Assembly: GCF_014490485.1 (NCBI RefSeq)
Contig: NZ_JACTVA010000017.1
Span: forward strand, 1 to 64,000
Origin: Teichococcus aerophilus
Lineage (GTDB): Bacteria; Pseudomonadota; Alphaproteobacteria; Acetobacterales; Acetobacteraceae
Length of the DNA stretch: 64,000 nt
Direction of reading: 5' to 3'
The position numbers were made by a program, and so were the translations under genes. Shown here piece after piece: positions 1-7,980 of the stretch; position 1 is the first letter of the stretch; every line of letters starts with the position of its first letter. The notes beneath the pieces were generated by a model, which saw only the letters and a list, made by a program, of their open reading frames with translations, was not told the DNA's origin and did not search any database.

Positions 1-74
1 CAGAGGGGTACGGCTTGCGGGCACTCATGCCCCTCAGCCTGATCATTACCCGCCCAAAGGTCCATAACAGCCTC
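1..74 (-). mobile_element. IS5-family element, end fragment
   Basis: The first 74 bases match the transposase-start end of the IS copies at 32396-33255 and 37855-38646, including the terminal repeat AGGTCCATAACAGCCTC and the following TA. The rest of the element lies outside the window, so it may be a full copy or a remnant. It has the same orientation as the copy at 37855-38646. Confidence 0.75.
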
Positions 75-254
75 TAGTTGCCTCATAGACTCGCGAAAGA
101 AGATGGGGGTCTGGGGGAATTCCTTCCCCCAGCCTCCGTTCTACACCGACCATTCCTAGGAATATATTGACATGATCTTCTCTGGGTCCTACTCAACAGG
201 GGTCGACGCCATAGTCGCGCCCTCCGCCCAGCGACCCTGAAAGGCCGGCCAGAT

Positions 255-615
255 TATCGGAGGCGAAACCCCGAACCGCTGATGGCATGGCCGTCTGCCG
301 CGCTGAAGGTAGCCGATCGACGGCTGCTTCAGCAGGCCGGATGGGTGCAAAGACAGGGGTAGAAGCGGGCAGCGAGGCCGTCTCGCGGCAAAATCGCACC
401 TAAGCGCGGGGAAGTGCCGGTCCATTGAGAATCGGAGTCGATGCGACTCCGATTCCGGGGCTATTTTCGGAGCCGATACCCCGAATCGCGACACCTCTCC
501 CGGCCCGCGCAGATGCGCTTCTAAACGCCAGCGGCGGTCGAATTCGCTGCTAATTGGGGTTTTCGGAGGCGAAACCCCGAATCTTTGTCCCGCTTTCGGA
601 GGCGAAACCCCGAAC
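255..615 (+). repeat. Iteron array, putative plasmid origin
   Basis: Four copies of a 22-bp repeat with core TTTCGGAGGCGAAACCCCGA lie at 255-276, 465-486, 561-582 and 594-615. The second copy has two internal mismatches. All are in the same orientation. The copy at 561 is preceded by GGGG, so it can form a hairpin with its own CCCC. Iterons just upstream of an RPA-type initiator gene are the usual binding sites for that initiator, so this is the likely origin and incompatibility region. Shadow translations across it carry no gene. Confidence 0.75.
429..455. promoter_or_regulatory. 12-bp perfect inverted repeat inside the iteron region
   Basis: GAATCGGAGTCG, a 3-bp spacer ATG, then CGACTCCGATTC form a perfect inverted repeat. 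It shares the TCGGAG half with the iterons. In iteron plasmids an inverted iteron often serves as the autoregulatory operator of the initiator gene, and that is the suggested role here (inference). Confidence 0.5.
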
Positions 616-686
616 CTACCCCCTCGCGATCCCGCTGGGGTTATGCATGCTGGCGACAGAACAGAGCAGAACACCCGTTTCCAGCG

Positions 687-1721
687 ATGGCACGCCAACC
701 CACCTCGCGGCAGGAGCCCCCGGCGGACTCCGAAAAGCCCCCCTCCCCGCCCGTGCGGGGCAAGGCGGCCGCGCCCGCGCGTGCCCGCAGAGTGCGGGAA
801 GCCTTGCCGGACCTGTTCGACAGCCCACTGCGGGGCAAGGTGCGTGGCCAGCGCAGCGTCATGGCCTATCCGTTCTTCCACCTGGGCAAGACGGCGCCCA
901 CGCGCGACGTGCTGCGCTACGACGACGGCCAGGTGCGTATCGAGGTGGCGCCTGGCCCGTCCGGGATGGCCACCATCTACGACAAGGACCTGATCCTCTA
1001 CATCGCCTCCCTGATGGCCGAGAAGCTGCGGCGGGGCGAGCTGCGGGTCGATGACCCGAAGCCGGACCGGGAATTCACCTTCACCGCGCATGATTTCTTC
1101 CGTGTCGCCGGGCGGGATACCGCCGGCAAGGCCTATGACCGCCTGCTGCAGATGCTGCAGCGGCTGCAGGGTACCCAGGTGCGGACGAATATCGAGATGG
1201 CGGGCGAAGGCGCCGATGGCGTGTTCTCCTGGATCGACGCGGTGAACACCCGCTACCGCCGCAACGCGCGGAAGGAGAAGGAGCTGGTCAGCGTCTCGGT
1301 GACGCTGTGCGCCTGGCTCTATCGCGGCATCCTGAGCGATGCGCGGCTGCTGACCTTCTCCGACGGGTATTTCGACCTCGCGCCGCTGGAGCGCCGTCTC
1401 TACGAGATCGCCAAAGCCGAGGATGTCGACGAAGCCGGCTGGACGATCGGGATCGAGGACCTGCACGCCCGCGTCGGCACCAAGGGCCTGCTGCGGCACT
1501 TTGGCCAGTTCCTGAACGAGCTGGAGCAGACGCAGCGGCTTATCGAGTTCGATATCGGCCTGCATCGCCCGGCGGCTGAGCCGCAGCGGCGTGGACGGCC
1601 CGGCTATGAAGGCACGATCGTGACCTTCACCGCCCGGGCCAAGGCCCCGCAACCGCGCCGCCTGGATGCGGCTGGCGGAGACACACCAGCAACCGAGATG
1701 GAAGGACCCGCACGGGACTGA
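687..1721 (+). CDS. Plasmid replication initiator, RPA family
   Basis: This 344-aa protein resembles replication initiator protein A (the RPA family), which binds iterons and opens the plasmid origin. The conserved block starts near residue 50 with LFDSPLRGK and SVMAYPFFHLGK. It continues through a winged-helix-like region (YDKDLILYIASLMAEK, FTAHDFFRVAGRD), and the C-terminal half carries LTFSDGYFDLAPLERRLYEIA. The frame stays open upstream to a TTG at 585, but that would run through the last iteron. The ATG at 687 leaves the iterons free and gives a normal family length. The N-terminal 50 residues are rich in Pro, Arg and Ala. It lies upstream of a second initiator gene of the RepC type. The family call is from recalled motifs. 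Confidence 0.82.
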   Translation: MARQPTSRQEPPADSEKPPSPPVRGKAAAPARARRVREALPDLFDSPLRGKVRGQRSVMAYPFFHLGKTAPTRDVLRYDDGQVRIEVAPGPSGMATIYDKDLILYIASLMAEKLRRGELRVDDPKPDREFTFTAHDFFRVAGRDTAGKAYDRLLQMLQRLQGTQVRTNIEMAGEGADGVFSWIDAVNTRYRRNARKEKELVSVSVTLCAWLYRGILSDARLLTFSDGYFDLAPLERRLYEIAKAEDVDEAGWTIGIEDLHARVGTKGLLRHFGQFLNELEQTQRLIEFDIGLHRPAAEPQRRGRPGYEGTIVTFTARAKAPQPRRLDAAGGDTPATEMEGPARD

Positions 1722-1752
1722 CCCAGACCAGGCAAGGCCTGGAAACGCAAAA

Positions 1753-1772
1753 CCCCGCTTTGGCGAGCGGGG
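1753..1772 (+). terminator. Weak hairpin after the RPA initiator gene
   Basis: CCCCGCT and AGCGGGG form a 7-bp GC-rich stem around a 6-base loop 30 bases after the initiator stop codon. No T-run follows, so it may be an attenuator or a Rho-dependent site rather than an intrinsic terminator. Confidence 0.35.
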
Positions 1773-1923
1773 CTTGCTGAACATACCGAAGTTAGGCCGG
1801 TGGCCTAGGGGATGTCCTGAACACTCATCCATCTAGGTATCCGTGAGCTGATGGTCAAGCACGAAACCTGTTTTCGGCGCTGATGCATGCTCGTGCCCGC
1901 TTCGGTTTCTCTGATCCGAAGGA

Positions 1924-3237
1924 ATGGGCAACGTGGAACCTCTGGTATCCGTGCGGGCATCCGTGCGCGGGCTGCGCAAGCTAACCCCCAATCATCTGCT
2001 GGCCGCAAGGCTGGTGGAACAGGCCACCGGCCTGCCGCCGGGCGTCAAGCACCCCAACCAATTGCTGGCGACGCTGCGGCGGGCCGCCCCGTATCTGGGC
2101 TGCCACAGCCTGTTGCCGCTGATGGAAGCACTGTTCCGATGGACCCAGCCGCAGGATTGGGAACCGGGCGAGGACCCCATCGTCTGGCCGGGGAATGAGG
2201 AGCTGGCTAGTGCGCTGGGGTGCAGCGAGCGGCATGTCAGCCGGTTGATCGCCGCCGCCATCGAGGCGCGGCTGCTGGCGCCGAAGGATGGCAGCGACCG
2301 CCGCCGGCGCGGGGTACGGCAGAATGGCCGGATCCTCTGGGCCTGGGGTTTCAATCTGCGCCCGATGGCGGCGCGCCATGCCGAATTCCAGGAAGTGATC
2401 GAGGCCGGGGAGCTGGCACGGCGGCAATGCCGCGCGCTGCGCAGGGAAGCCTCGGCATCCTGCCAGTCGCTGGAGCAGTTCCTGGCCCTGGCACAGCAGA
2501 ACGGCCTTGAGGCCGAGATGCTGGGCGCGTGGCGGAACGAGGCGCAGCACCTGCGCGCCGGCCTGAGACGGATGGAAGAGCCGACGGCGCTGGAAGCGGT
2601 CGTCGCGCAGCTTCGCAACCTCGCGGCATCGGGCCTGGCCTGGCTGGAACAGGCCCTGGAAAACGCGGATATGTCAGGCTCGGCTGACGACGATGTCAGG
2701 CCTATTTTAACTACAATTCACTCCAGGGATCCTGAAAGGACTACGGTAGTGGCATTGAGGGAAGCCAGGACAGGTGGCGCCCTCCCCTCCCCGCTTCCAG
2801 CCATGGAGCTGGTGGCACAGCCGCCCTGCACGGTCTCGGCCGAGGAATTGGTCCGGCTGGCGCCAAAGCTCGGGCGGTGCCTGACCACAGATCGGCCTGA
2901 TCGGCCTGATTGGGCGGATGTAGCGGATGCGGCAGCGGTGCTGGCGCAGGACATGACCATCCCCCGAGTGCTGTACGCGGAAGCCTGCCGGCTGCTGGGA
3001 CGCCGAATGGCGGCGGTTGCCGTCGCGATCATCTCCACCAAGGCCGCGGGGCATTTCCGACAGGCGGGGCCAGGAGGCTACCTGCGCGGCATGCTGCGAA
3101 AGGCGCGGGAAGGATCCCTGCATCTCGACCGGAGTATTTTCGGGCTGCGGGAGGCCCAGGCCCCGGCTGTTCGTGGACATGCGCGACGGAGCGCGTGGAT
3201 GGCGAGGCGCCCCGGCACTGAACAGGCGTTTGCATGA
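1924..3237 (+). CDS. repC: Plasmid replication initiation protein RepC
   Basis: This 437-aa protein has the layout of RepC, the initiator of repABC plasmids. A conserved N-terminal block (residues 20-60, LTPNHLLAARLVEQATGLPP) is followed by a winged-helix region (NEELASALGCSERHVSRLI, near residues 90-110) and then the diagnostic WGFNLRPMAARHAEF. A linker of about 100 residues follows, and a C-terminal domain carries ADVADAAAVLAQDM. RepC usually acts on an origin within its own gene. Here the gene is upstream of repA and repB instead of last in a repA-repB-repC operon, and it follows a different kind of initiator. The ATG at 1924 sits directly after GAAGGA, which is very close for a ribosome site, so the GTG at 1933 is an alternative start. 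Confidence 0.8.
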   Translation: MGNVEPLVSVRASVRGLRKLTPNHLLAARLVEQATGLPPGVKHPNQLLATLRRAAPYLGCHSLLPLMEALFRWTQPQDWEPGEDPIVWPGNEELASALGCSERHVSRLIAAAIEARLLAPKDGSDRRRRGVRQNGRILWAWGFNLRPMAARHAEFQEVIEAGELARRQCRALRREASASCQSLEQFLALAQQNGLEAEMLGAWRNEAQHLRAGLRRMEEPTALEAVVAQLRNLAASGLAWLEQALENADMSGSADDDVRPILTTIHSRDPERTTVVALREARTGGALPSPLPAMELVAQPPCTVSAEELVRLAPKLGRCLTTDRPDRPDWADVADAAAVLAQDMTIPRVLYAEACRLLGRRMAAVAVAIISTKAAGHFRQAGPGGYLRGMLRKAREGSLHLDRSIFGLREAQAPAVRGHARRSAWMARRPGTEQAFA

Positions 3238-3804
3238 CGCCGGGCGTGCGTTCAGCGCTGTGACAGGTCTCGGAGAGGAACCGGAGGCGAGGATGTCGTG
3301 CCGCAAGCTCGCCAATCGTCACGGTGGTGGGAGGAGAGGTCAAAGGAAAGAATTCCCTTAAAATCGCCGCTTTGTTTTATGGGCTGGCGTAGTGCGTCAG
3401 GACCGACAGTTGGCGCTGTGAGAAAGACTATGGCCTGACCTTTCGGTGTTACCCCTGCCTAGGCCGAGAGGCTGGACCTCTCCACCAGCCAGGCCCACAG
3501 AGCCGCACGTCAGGAAGCTCCGGATAGTTCTTTGCTCGACCTTCCCGCCTAGGTCCGGGTCTCGACCGGCCCTGGCGCTGCACTTTCCGCACCGGTTCCT
3601 TCAGGCAAAGGCAAAGCCAGGATGACGCGGTCAAGGCAGTGCTGCAGGACACCTGATGGTCGCTCTGAGCGTCTTCATGGGGAAATTGTGCAGTTGACGG
3701 CCGTCAACTCGCTACTGAACGCCGAGGCCTGGCTTTCAAGCCCTGGACTTAGATGCGATATTGCCCCCCATATGCTCCTGAAGCCGCATTTGCGAGTGAA
3801 CGAC
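3238..3804. other. Intergenic region between repC and repA with a parS-like site
   Basis: No convincing gene is seen. The stretch holds the first 16-bp parS-like palindrome (3693-3708) and the probable repA promoter. The repA frame is open from 3622, so translation could begin upstream. Position and content fit an origin or incompatibility region, but no hairpin or antisense RNA could be assigned by eye. Confidence 0.5.
3693..3708. promoter_or_regulatory. parS-like centromere site 1
   Basis: GTTGACGGCCGTCAAC is a perfect 16-bp palindrome and fits the parS consensus of repABC plasmids, GTTNNNNGCNNNNAAC. The identical 16-mer recurs at 5058-5073, inside repB. It lies 97 bp before the chosen repA start. 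It is probably the binding site of the RepB encoded downstream. Confidence 0.75.
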
Positions 3805-5016
3805 ATGAATGGCCCAGCTGGCAACCGCAAGGTCGCGGATATCGACACCATCATCAGCGCCCAGGCACAGGAATTGTCCGAGCGGCTGCAAGCACACCGG
3901 CTGGAACTGTTCCCGCCCGCGGCACAAAAGCCGCTGCGCTCATTCCAGGCTTCGGAAGTGGCCAAGCTGCTGGGAGTGAAGAGCGGCTATCTGCGCAACC
4001 TGTCCCTGGAAGGCAAAGGCCCCTCCCCCAGCGTTACCAGCTCCGGCCGGCGCTTCTATGCGGCGGAACAGGTACAGGAACTTCGCGCCTACCTGGACCA
4101 GACCGGCCGACCGAGCCGCCGCTACGTCCCGCATCGCCGGGGCAAGGAGCATATCCAGGTCATCGCCGTCGTCAATTTCAAGGGCGGCAGCGGCAAGACG
4201 ACGACGACGGCGCATCTGGCCCAGCACCTGGCCCTGACCGGGCACCGCGTCCTGGCGGTGGATCTTGACCCGCAGGCCAGCCTGTCCGCCCTACATGGCT
4301 TCCAGCCGGAATTCGACCTGGGGCCGAACGAGACGCTCTACGCAGCACTCCGCTATGACGACGAGGCCCGCCCGCTCTCCGAATTGATCCGGCCGACCAA
4401 TTTCCCCGGGCTGCATATCGTCCCGGCGAATATCGAGCTGATGGAATTCGAGTACGATACGCCGCGCGTGTTGGCGACGCATGAAGGCGGCGCCACGGGG
4501 CGGGATTTCTTCGCCCGGCTGGATAATGCCCTAGCCACCGTGGCTGATGACTACGACATCGTCGTCATCGACTGCCCGCCGCAGCTTGGCTACCTTACCA
4601 TGGCGGCACTCTGTACGGCGACGGCAGTACTGATTCCGGTGCATCCGCAGATGCTGGACGTCATGTCCATGTGCCAGTTCCTGCTGATGCTGGGCGACGT
4701 GCTGAGCCATCTGAAATCCGCGGGCGGCAATCTGCGCTACGACTGGATGCGCTACCTCGTCACCCGCTACGAGCCGAGCGACGGGCCGCAGACCCAGATG
4801 GTCGGCTTCATGCGCTCCTTGTTCGGGGAACATGTGTTGACCCATCCGATGCTGAAGAGCGTCGCCATTTCCGATGCCGGCATCACCAAGCAAACCCTGT
4901 ACGAGGTGGAGCGCCGGCAGTTCACACCCGCGACCTACGACCGGGCATTGGAATGCCTGGATGCAGTGAATGGCGAGGTCGAACAACTGGTCCACCAGGC
5001 CTGGGGGAGGGGATAA
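3805..5016 (+). CDS. repA: Plasmid partition ATPase RepA (ParA family)
   Basis: This 403-aa Walker-type ATPase moves plasmid copies apart together with RepB and parS, and usually also represses its own operon. An N-terminal region (about residues 45-100) carries a MerR-like helix-turn-helix (FQASEVAKLLGVKSGYLRNLSLEG). The deviant Walker A motif KGGSGKTTTT is near residues 126-135, then DLDPQASLS, and the Walker B region IVVIDCPPQLG. The ATG at 3805 gives the usual family length of about 400 residues. The frame is open to 3622, so an extended start (for example ATG at 3772) is possible. The stop codon is followed at once by the repB ATG (TAA-ATG), so the two are co-translated. Confidence 0.9.
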   Translation: MNGPAGNRKVADIDTIISAQAQELSERLQAHRLELFPPAAQKPLRSFQASEVAKLLGVKSGYLRNLSLEGKGPSPSVTSSGRRFYAAEQVQELRAYLDQTGRPSRRYVPHRRGKEHIQVIAVVNFKGGSGKTTTTAHLAQHLALTGHRVLAVDLDPQASLSALHGFQPEFDLGPNETLYAALRYDDEARPLSELIRPTNFPGLHIVPANIELMEFEYDTPRVLATHEGGATGRDFFARLDNALATVADDYDIVVIDCPPQLGYLTMAALCTATAVLIPVHPQMLDVMSMCQFLLMLGDVLSHLKSAGGNLRYDWMRYLVTRYEPSDGPQTQMVGFMRSLFGEHVLTHPMLKSVAISDAGITKQTLYEVERRQFTPATYDRALECLDAVNGEVEQLVHQAWGRG

Positions 5017-6105
5017 ATGGCCCGCAAGAACCTGCTCACCGGCTTGACGGCCCCAAAGTTGACGGCCGTCAACTCCGATACGCCAACCACCAGCGCGCCC
5101 ACCCGTGCGCCCGGCCTGGCCTTCGCCAGCCGCGGCGCGGTGGGTGCGGTGACACGGAGCATCGAGGATCTGGCCGCCAAGGCCAATGCGGCGAAGGAAC
5201 TGGAAGCCAAGCTGATTTCCGGCCAGGTAATCGTCGATCTGGACCCGGCAACGGTGGATGCATCCTTCGTCGCTGACCGCATGGCGCAGGATGATGGCGA
5301 GTACCAAGCGCTGCGGGACAGCATCGCCGCCAGCGGGCAGGATTCGCCCATCCTGGTACGCCCGCATCCGGAAGGGCAGGGGCGCTACCAGGTTGCCTTC
5401 GGGCACCGGCGGTTGCGGGCGGCCAAGGAACTTGGCAAGCCGGTGCGTGCGGTGGTGCGGCCACTGTCCGACCGGGAATTGGTGCTGGCGCAGGGGCAGG
5501 AGAACAGCGCCCGGGCCAACCTGTCCTTTATCGAGCGCGCGCGCTTCGCGCACCGACTAGAGCAGGGAGGCTACGACCGGGAGACGATCATGCTGGCGCT
5601 GAGCGCCGACAAGACCACGGTCTCCCGCCTCATCACCGTTATCGAGCGTATTCCGCCTGCCGTGGTGGACGCGATCGGCGCCGCGCCGGCAACCGGCCGC
5701 GACCGGTGGGTCGAGCTGGCGAACCTGTTTCGGCAGGAGCAGGCCGAGGATCTGACGACGCTGGTTGAAAGCGCGCCGTTCCAGGGCCTGGATTCTGACG
5801 CCCGTTTCCAGCAGGTGCTGGGCCGGCTCAGCCAACCGGACCCTGTTGCGGCGCCTGTGGCCGAGCCTGAGCCGCAAAGGCCAGCCCGGGCAGGGGAGGG
5901 GGCTTCGTTCCGCCACTGGGCCCATTCCAGCGGCACCCGGGTGCTGAAGGTGGCAACTGGCGAGCGGGCGACGACTTTGACCATCGATAACCGCCGCGTG
6001 CCGGGCTTCGACGCCTTCCTGTTGGAGCGGATGGAGGAACTCTACTCCGCCTTCATCAAGACGGCGGGCACGGCTGCGCCCAGGAAGAAGGGTGGACGAG
6101 GGTAG
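5017..6105 (+). CDS. repB: Plasmid partition protein RepB (ParB family)
   Basis: This 362-aa centromere-binding protein has the ParB/RepB order. A short basic N-terminus for contact with RepA comes first, then the ParB nuclease-like fold at about residues 70-160 with GQDSPILVRPHP, the box FGHRRLRAAKEL and the ENSARANLSFIERARFA box. A helix-turn-helix follows near residue 190 (LALSADKTTVSRLITVIERIP). The Ala/Pro-rich linker near 285 leads to a C-terminal dimerisation segment. Codons 14-19 contain the second parS-like palindrome, so the gene carries its own binding site. It starts directly after the repA stop and ends before a long gene-free stretch. Confidence 0.9.
   Translation: MARKNLLTGLTAPKLTAVNSDTPTTSAPTRAPGLAFASRGAVGAVTRSIEDLAAKANAAKELEAKLISGQVIVDLDPATVDASFVADRMAQDDGEYQALRDSIAASGQDSPILVRPHPEGQGRYQVAFGHRRLRAAKELGKPVRAVVRPLSDRELVLAQGQENSARANLSFIERARFAHRLEQGGYDRETIMLALSADKTTVSRLITVIERIPPAVVDAIGAAPATGRDRWVELANLFRQEQAEDLTTLVESAPFQGLDSDARFQQVLGRLSQPDPVAAPVAEPEPQRPARAGEGASFRHWAHSSGTRVLKVATGERATTLTIDNRRVPGFDAFLLERMEELYSAFIKTAGTAAPRKKGGRG
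5058..5073. promoter_or_regulatory. parS-like centromere site 2, inside repB
   Basis: This is the same 16-mer GTTGACGGCCGTCAAC as at 3693-3708. It lies within the first 60 bases of repB, and a half-site TTGACGGCC lies just before it at 5044. It encodes Leu-Thr-Ala-Val-Asn in the repB frame. Confidence 0.75.
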
Positions 6106-6984
6106 GGGCGGTTCTGCCGGCTAGACCAGGGCAGCTATAGAGCTCCGCCCCCTCTCCAGCATCCCTGCTGTCCTCATGCGCCTGTGGTTGGGTAAGGCCC
6201 TCCTCAGGCAGCGCTACTGATCCGCGGCGCCGGTGTGCCCGGCCGCTGCGGCAAGCCCGCTGCTGGCAGGCCTATGAGGGCGGACCGCTCCCCACCAGCC
6301 TTCCTGTGTGAACGATCGATCCATCCGTCACAGCCGCCTGAACGGTGTGGCCACTTGTCCCTGCCGGTCATGGCCCGCTCCACGCTCGGGCGGCGCTGCG
6401 TGTGAGTTGATAGGGGAGGGGCCGACGGCACGGTTGGGCCGGTACCGTCAGCGTTCATGGCGGAGTCCCTTATAGCCCAAAGGCTGTCTGGAACTTCGGC
6501 GACTGATGGCGCGGCTGGGATTTTTCGTGCCAGCGCAGGGGTGGCACTGGCCAAATGCGGGGACACTTGGCCAAGCCGCCGACGGAGCGGGTGCTGCAAA
6601 GCCCGTCGTAACCGACCGGTCAGAGCTTCCAGACGGTCTCTAAGCCCACCCGACCTCAACGAAGCCTAAGCCCGGGATTTTGGCTCTCCATCGTATCCGC
6701 AGGCTTGGCGTCCCTATAACCAGTGCCACGTGACCCCTTTGGCGGCTTCCCGGAATACTTACTGAAGAACACCTGGCACGGGTTCCCAAAGGCCTCAGGC
6801 CTTTGGCGGAGAGAGTTCGAGAGGGGCGGCGCCCCTCTCAAGGCAGCGCAGCAAGCCAAGAAAGCCTGCAAAACAGGACTGCCCTAACTCGTGATAACGC
6901 CTATTATCGCGAGTAAGCCTGTTAACACCGCTTGCCCAGCCTCCAGACGACCGGCACATTGGCGCGTCGAGGCAGGGGAGCAGC
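6106..6984. other. Gene-free region between repB and the recombinase
   Basis: No open frame here has convincing protein features. The only recognised element is the dif-like site at 6887-6914. The bases just before it (about 6790-6880) are less GC-rich than the flanks. The stretch may also hold the recombinase promoter. Confidence 0.5.
6887..6914. promoter_or_regulatory. dif-like 28-bp recombination site
   Basis: ACTCGTGATAA, a 6-bp centre cgccta, then TTATCGCGAGT. The 11-bp arms are inverted repeats with one mismatch (10 of 11), giving the 11-6-11 layout of XerC/XerD dif, cer and psi sites, with the inner GATAA/TTATC next to the centre. It lies 70 bp before a tyrosine recombinase gene, so it is the likely substrate for resolving plasmid dimers. 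No second copy was noticed by eye. Confidence 0.65.
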
Positions 6985-7980
6985 ATGGGCGGCGAGATCG
7001 CGATCGGCAGCGCGCAGGCGGCGCAATGGGTGGCGGAGCCGACGGAGCAGGGGCTCGCCGCGTTGCTGGCGGCCGAGGAATATCTGCAGCTCTCCTTCGC
7101 GCCGGCGACGCAGCGCGCCTACAGCGCCGACTGGAAGGATTTCCTGCGCTTCTGCGCCGAGATGGGCTTCGTCGCCATGCCCGCGACGCCGAAGACCGTG
7201 GCCGCCTACCTGGTCAGCATCGCCAAGCTGCGCTCGCCCGCCACGGTGCGGCGGCGGCTGGCGGCCATCCGGCTCGCGCACCGCCTGGCGCGGGAAGCAG
7301 CACCGGCCGAGGATGCGGAGGTGCAGATCGCGCTGAAGGGCACGCGGCGCCGGCATGGCCGCCCGGTGCAACAGGCCGCGGCCATCCGCCTGACGGAATT
7401 GCGCCGGCTGCTGTCGACCTGCACGGAGGATGCGACCGGACGGCGGGACCGGGCGCTGTTGCTGCTGGGCTTCGCCGGGGCGCTGCGACGTTCGGAGTTG
7501 GTGGCGCTGGACGTGACGGACCTGACGCACACGATGGAGGGGCTGCGGCTGCGCATCCGGCGCAGCAAAACCGACACGGCGGCGGAGGGGGTGGAGCTGG
7601 GCATCCCACGCGGGCGGAACCCGCTGACCTGCCCGGTGCGGGCGGTGGAAGCCTGGCTGGCCACGTTGAAGCACCGCACCGGGCCGCTGTTCCGTGCCGT
7701 GCACCAGACCGGCGCCATCGGGCGGGAACGGCTGCACGCGGATTCGGTGCGCTTCATCCTGCAAGCCCATGCCAGGAAGGCCGGGCTGCCGGTGACCGGC
7801 CCCAAGCGCATCACCGCGCATGGCCTGCGCGCCGGCTTCATCACCGAGGCGTATGACCGCGGCCTGCGCGACCGCGACATCATGCAGCACAGCCGGCACC
7901 GGGACCTCAAGACGATGCACGGCTATGTCCGCCTGGCCCGGCTGCTGACCGACAGCCCGGCGGGCGAGGTCGGGTTGTGA
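6985..7980 (+). CDS. Tyrosine recombinase (XerC/D-like integrase)
   Basis: This 331-aa site-specific recombinase has an N-terminal core-binding SAM-like domain (about residues 25-105, FAPATQRAYSADWKDFLRFC) and a C-terminal catalytic domain from about residue 135. All catalytic residues can be seen: Arg168 in GALRRSEL, Lys195 in RRSKTD, His279 and Arg282 in HGLRAG, His305, and the nucleophile Tyr314 in HGYVR. A dif-like site lies just upstream. Its stop overlaps the GTG start of the next gene (GTGA), and that gene overlaps scpA, so the three form one transcription unit. The likely role is resolution of plasmid multimers; an integrase of a past mobile element is the alternative. Confidence 0.85.
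   Translation: MGGEIAIGSAQAAQWVAEPTEQGLAALLAAEEYLQLSFAPATQRAYSADWKDFLRFCAEMGFVAMPATPKTVAAYLVSIAKLRSPATVRRRLAAIRLAHRLAREAAPAEDAEVQIALKGTRRRHGRPVQQAAAIRLTELRRLLSTCTEDATGRRDRALLLLGFAGALRRSELVALDVTDLTHTMEGLRLRIRRSKTDTAAEGVELGIPRGRNPLTCPVRAVEAWLATLKHRTGPLFRAVHQTGAIGRERLHADSVRFILQAHARKAGLPVTGPKRITAHGLRAGFITEAYDRGLRDRDIMQHSRHRDLKTMHGYVRLARLLTDSPAGEVGL

Noticed and set aside
189-1832. A 547-codon minus-strand frame across the iterons and the RPA initiator gene
   Set aside because: It is the antisense shadow of the initiator gene. The repeated Arg-Phe-Gly-Val-Ser-Pro-Pro pieces in it are only the iterons read backwards.
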